Below, piece by piece: positions 63,412-64,000 of a stretch of 64,000 bases of DNA; the stretch's first letter is position 1; each line of letters begins with the position of its first letter. Made by a program: the position numbers and the translations under genes. Source of the DNA: Formosa algae (GTDB lineage: Bacteria > Bacteroidota > Bacteroidia > Flavobacteriales > Flavobacteriaceae); assembly GCF_001439665.1 (NCBI RefSeq), contig NZ_LMAK01000014.1, positions 124,001 to 188,000 of the forward strand, written 5' to 3'. The notes under the pieces are model-generated. The model was not told where the DNA came from. It saw nothing but the letters and a program-made list of their open reading frames with translations, and made no database searches.

Positions 63412-64000
63412 ATGACACATAGATTTTACGCTAAAACTGAAAAAAAACAAAATCAATTAGTATTAAAAATTGGTTTAGGAGCCCTAATAGTCATCATCTT
63501 ATCTTTTGTCCTAGCCTGGTATTTAGGGGTTTATGTTATCGGTTTTCTGGTGTTTTGGATTGCATTATCAATTATTGCTCCTTTTTTTGATACACCTTCA
63601 CTTAAGAAAAGCGGAAATATAATCTATCATTCGCCACTGTTTCTGTCTGAAAAACCTAAAAAAGGTGTGGTTGTTATACATGGCGGCACTTTGTTTGATT
63701 ATATTTTTGTTCTTGAAAATCAAATGAATGGTTCAGAACGTACTAAATTGATTCTTCAGCAGTATTTAGAAGGCCTGCTGAATTTTATAAATTACTGCGA
63801 AACTGAAAACGTGGAGCTCTTAAAAATTAGAGGCACGAGTTATATTATTAATGAAAACACAGCGACTCGTATTGGATTTAAAATTGAAAAGACCGATGCG
63901 GTTCAAAAATTAATATTAGCGTTTAATTATTTCAATCTATTGGTGTCCGCTTCTGTGGCAAAAAACAAACTTACCTTTCCAAATTTAAATGAAACCAAAA
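63412..64000 (+). CDS. Membrane protein of unknown function (runs off the window)
   Basis: ATG at 63412 is followed by at least 196 sense codons to the window end. The product starts MTHRFYAKTEKKQNQLVLK, has two closely spaced transmembrane segments (about 18-36 and 40-57) and then a soluble domain (KKGVVVIHGGTLFDYIFVL...). An ATG at 63399 opens only an 8-codon frame and is rejected. I do not recognise the family. Confidence 0.7.
   Translation, partial: MTHRFYAKTEKKQNQLVLKIGLGALIVIILSFVLAWYLGVYVIGFLVFWIALSIIAPFFDTPSLKKSGNIIYHSPLFLSEKPKKGVVVIHGGTLFDYIFVLENQMNGSERTKLILQQYLEGLLNFINYCETENVELLKIRGTSYIINENTATRIGFKIEKTDAVQKLILAFNYFNLLVSASVAKNKLTFPNLNETK

Noticed and set aside
1-64000. CRISPR array, tRNA/rRNA genes, prophage or insertion sequence
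   Set aside because: No regularly spaced repeats, no recognisable RNA gene, no transposase or phage structural gene was seen in either strand.

Overview
The window comes from an AT-rich member of the Bacteroidota, most likely a marine Flavobacteriaceae. The evidence is type IX secretion C-terminal domains, a SusC/SusD pair with an ECF-sigma/FecR regulator, TonB-dependent receptors with carboxypeptidase-like plug extensions, LytTR and membrane-bound AraC regulators, several families typical of flavobacteria (DUF2452, DUF2805, a 54-aa Lacal_2735-like protein), TAnnTTTG-type -7 boxes, and little Shine-Dalgarno sequence. I saw no rRNA, tRNA, insertion sequence, phage or CRISPR array.

Region 1 (1-20.4 kb) looks like one regulated envelope/exopolysaccharide locus. 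It opens with a cytoplasmic phosphorelay (end of a histidine kinase, FIST sensor, TM-less histidine kinase, Hpt, LytTR response regulator). It continues with a type IX-secreted protein, a TPR plus beta-barrel outer-membrane protein, a flippase, a GT4 glycosyltransferase, a translationally coupled minus-strand operon (1029-aa GT-C-like membrane protein, Ig-like protein, membrane-tethered GH5-like hydrolase), a receiver-domain/GT2 glycosyltransferase fusion, a degenerate GT2 paralogue and a GH113-like lipoprotein. The parts list (TPR porin, MATE-type flippase, GT4, periplasmic hydrolases) recalls Pel-type export, but the GT2 fused to a phospho-acceptor receiver domain replaces any visible c-di-GMP module. 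Four promoters here carry a near-identical MYCATTCRTCKAYA element placed 62-63 bp upstream of a TAnnTTTG-like box. This is best explained as the binding site of the LytTR regulator encoded at the head of the locus, and it is the strongest candidate for an undescribed system in the window.

Region 2 (20.6-25.3 kb) holds an FAD oxidoreductase and a polytopic 4Fe-4S protein in one operon, and a membrane protein of the so-called Gcr site-specific recombinase family. Region 3 (25.5-50.9 kb) is a nutrient-scavenging block that looks aimed at organic phosphate. It has ECF sigma/FecR/SusC/SusD followed by a secreted purple-acid-type phosphatase; a small flavin reductase/DUF cluster; three small proteins of unknown role; an AraC regulator with TonB receptor and a Tyr-phosphatase-like lipoprotein; then a TPR protein, a second giant phosphatase and an imelysin-like/di-haem peroxidase fusion. 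The two phosphatase transcription units share a conserved 60-bp upstream element.

Region 4 (50.9-64 kb) is more ordinary accessory metabolism: an outer-membrane protein; an aldehyde dehydrogenase-DUF779 pair divergent from an AraC regulator across a 21-bp-period direct repeat; MepB; an S9 peptidase; a PL8 polysaccharide lyase; and a DUF2975/XRE pair preceded by twin palindromes and followed by a flavin monooxygenase with a DnaJ-like double CxxCxGxG N-terminus. A membrane protein runs off the right edge.
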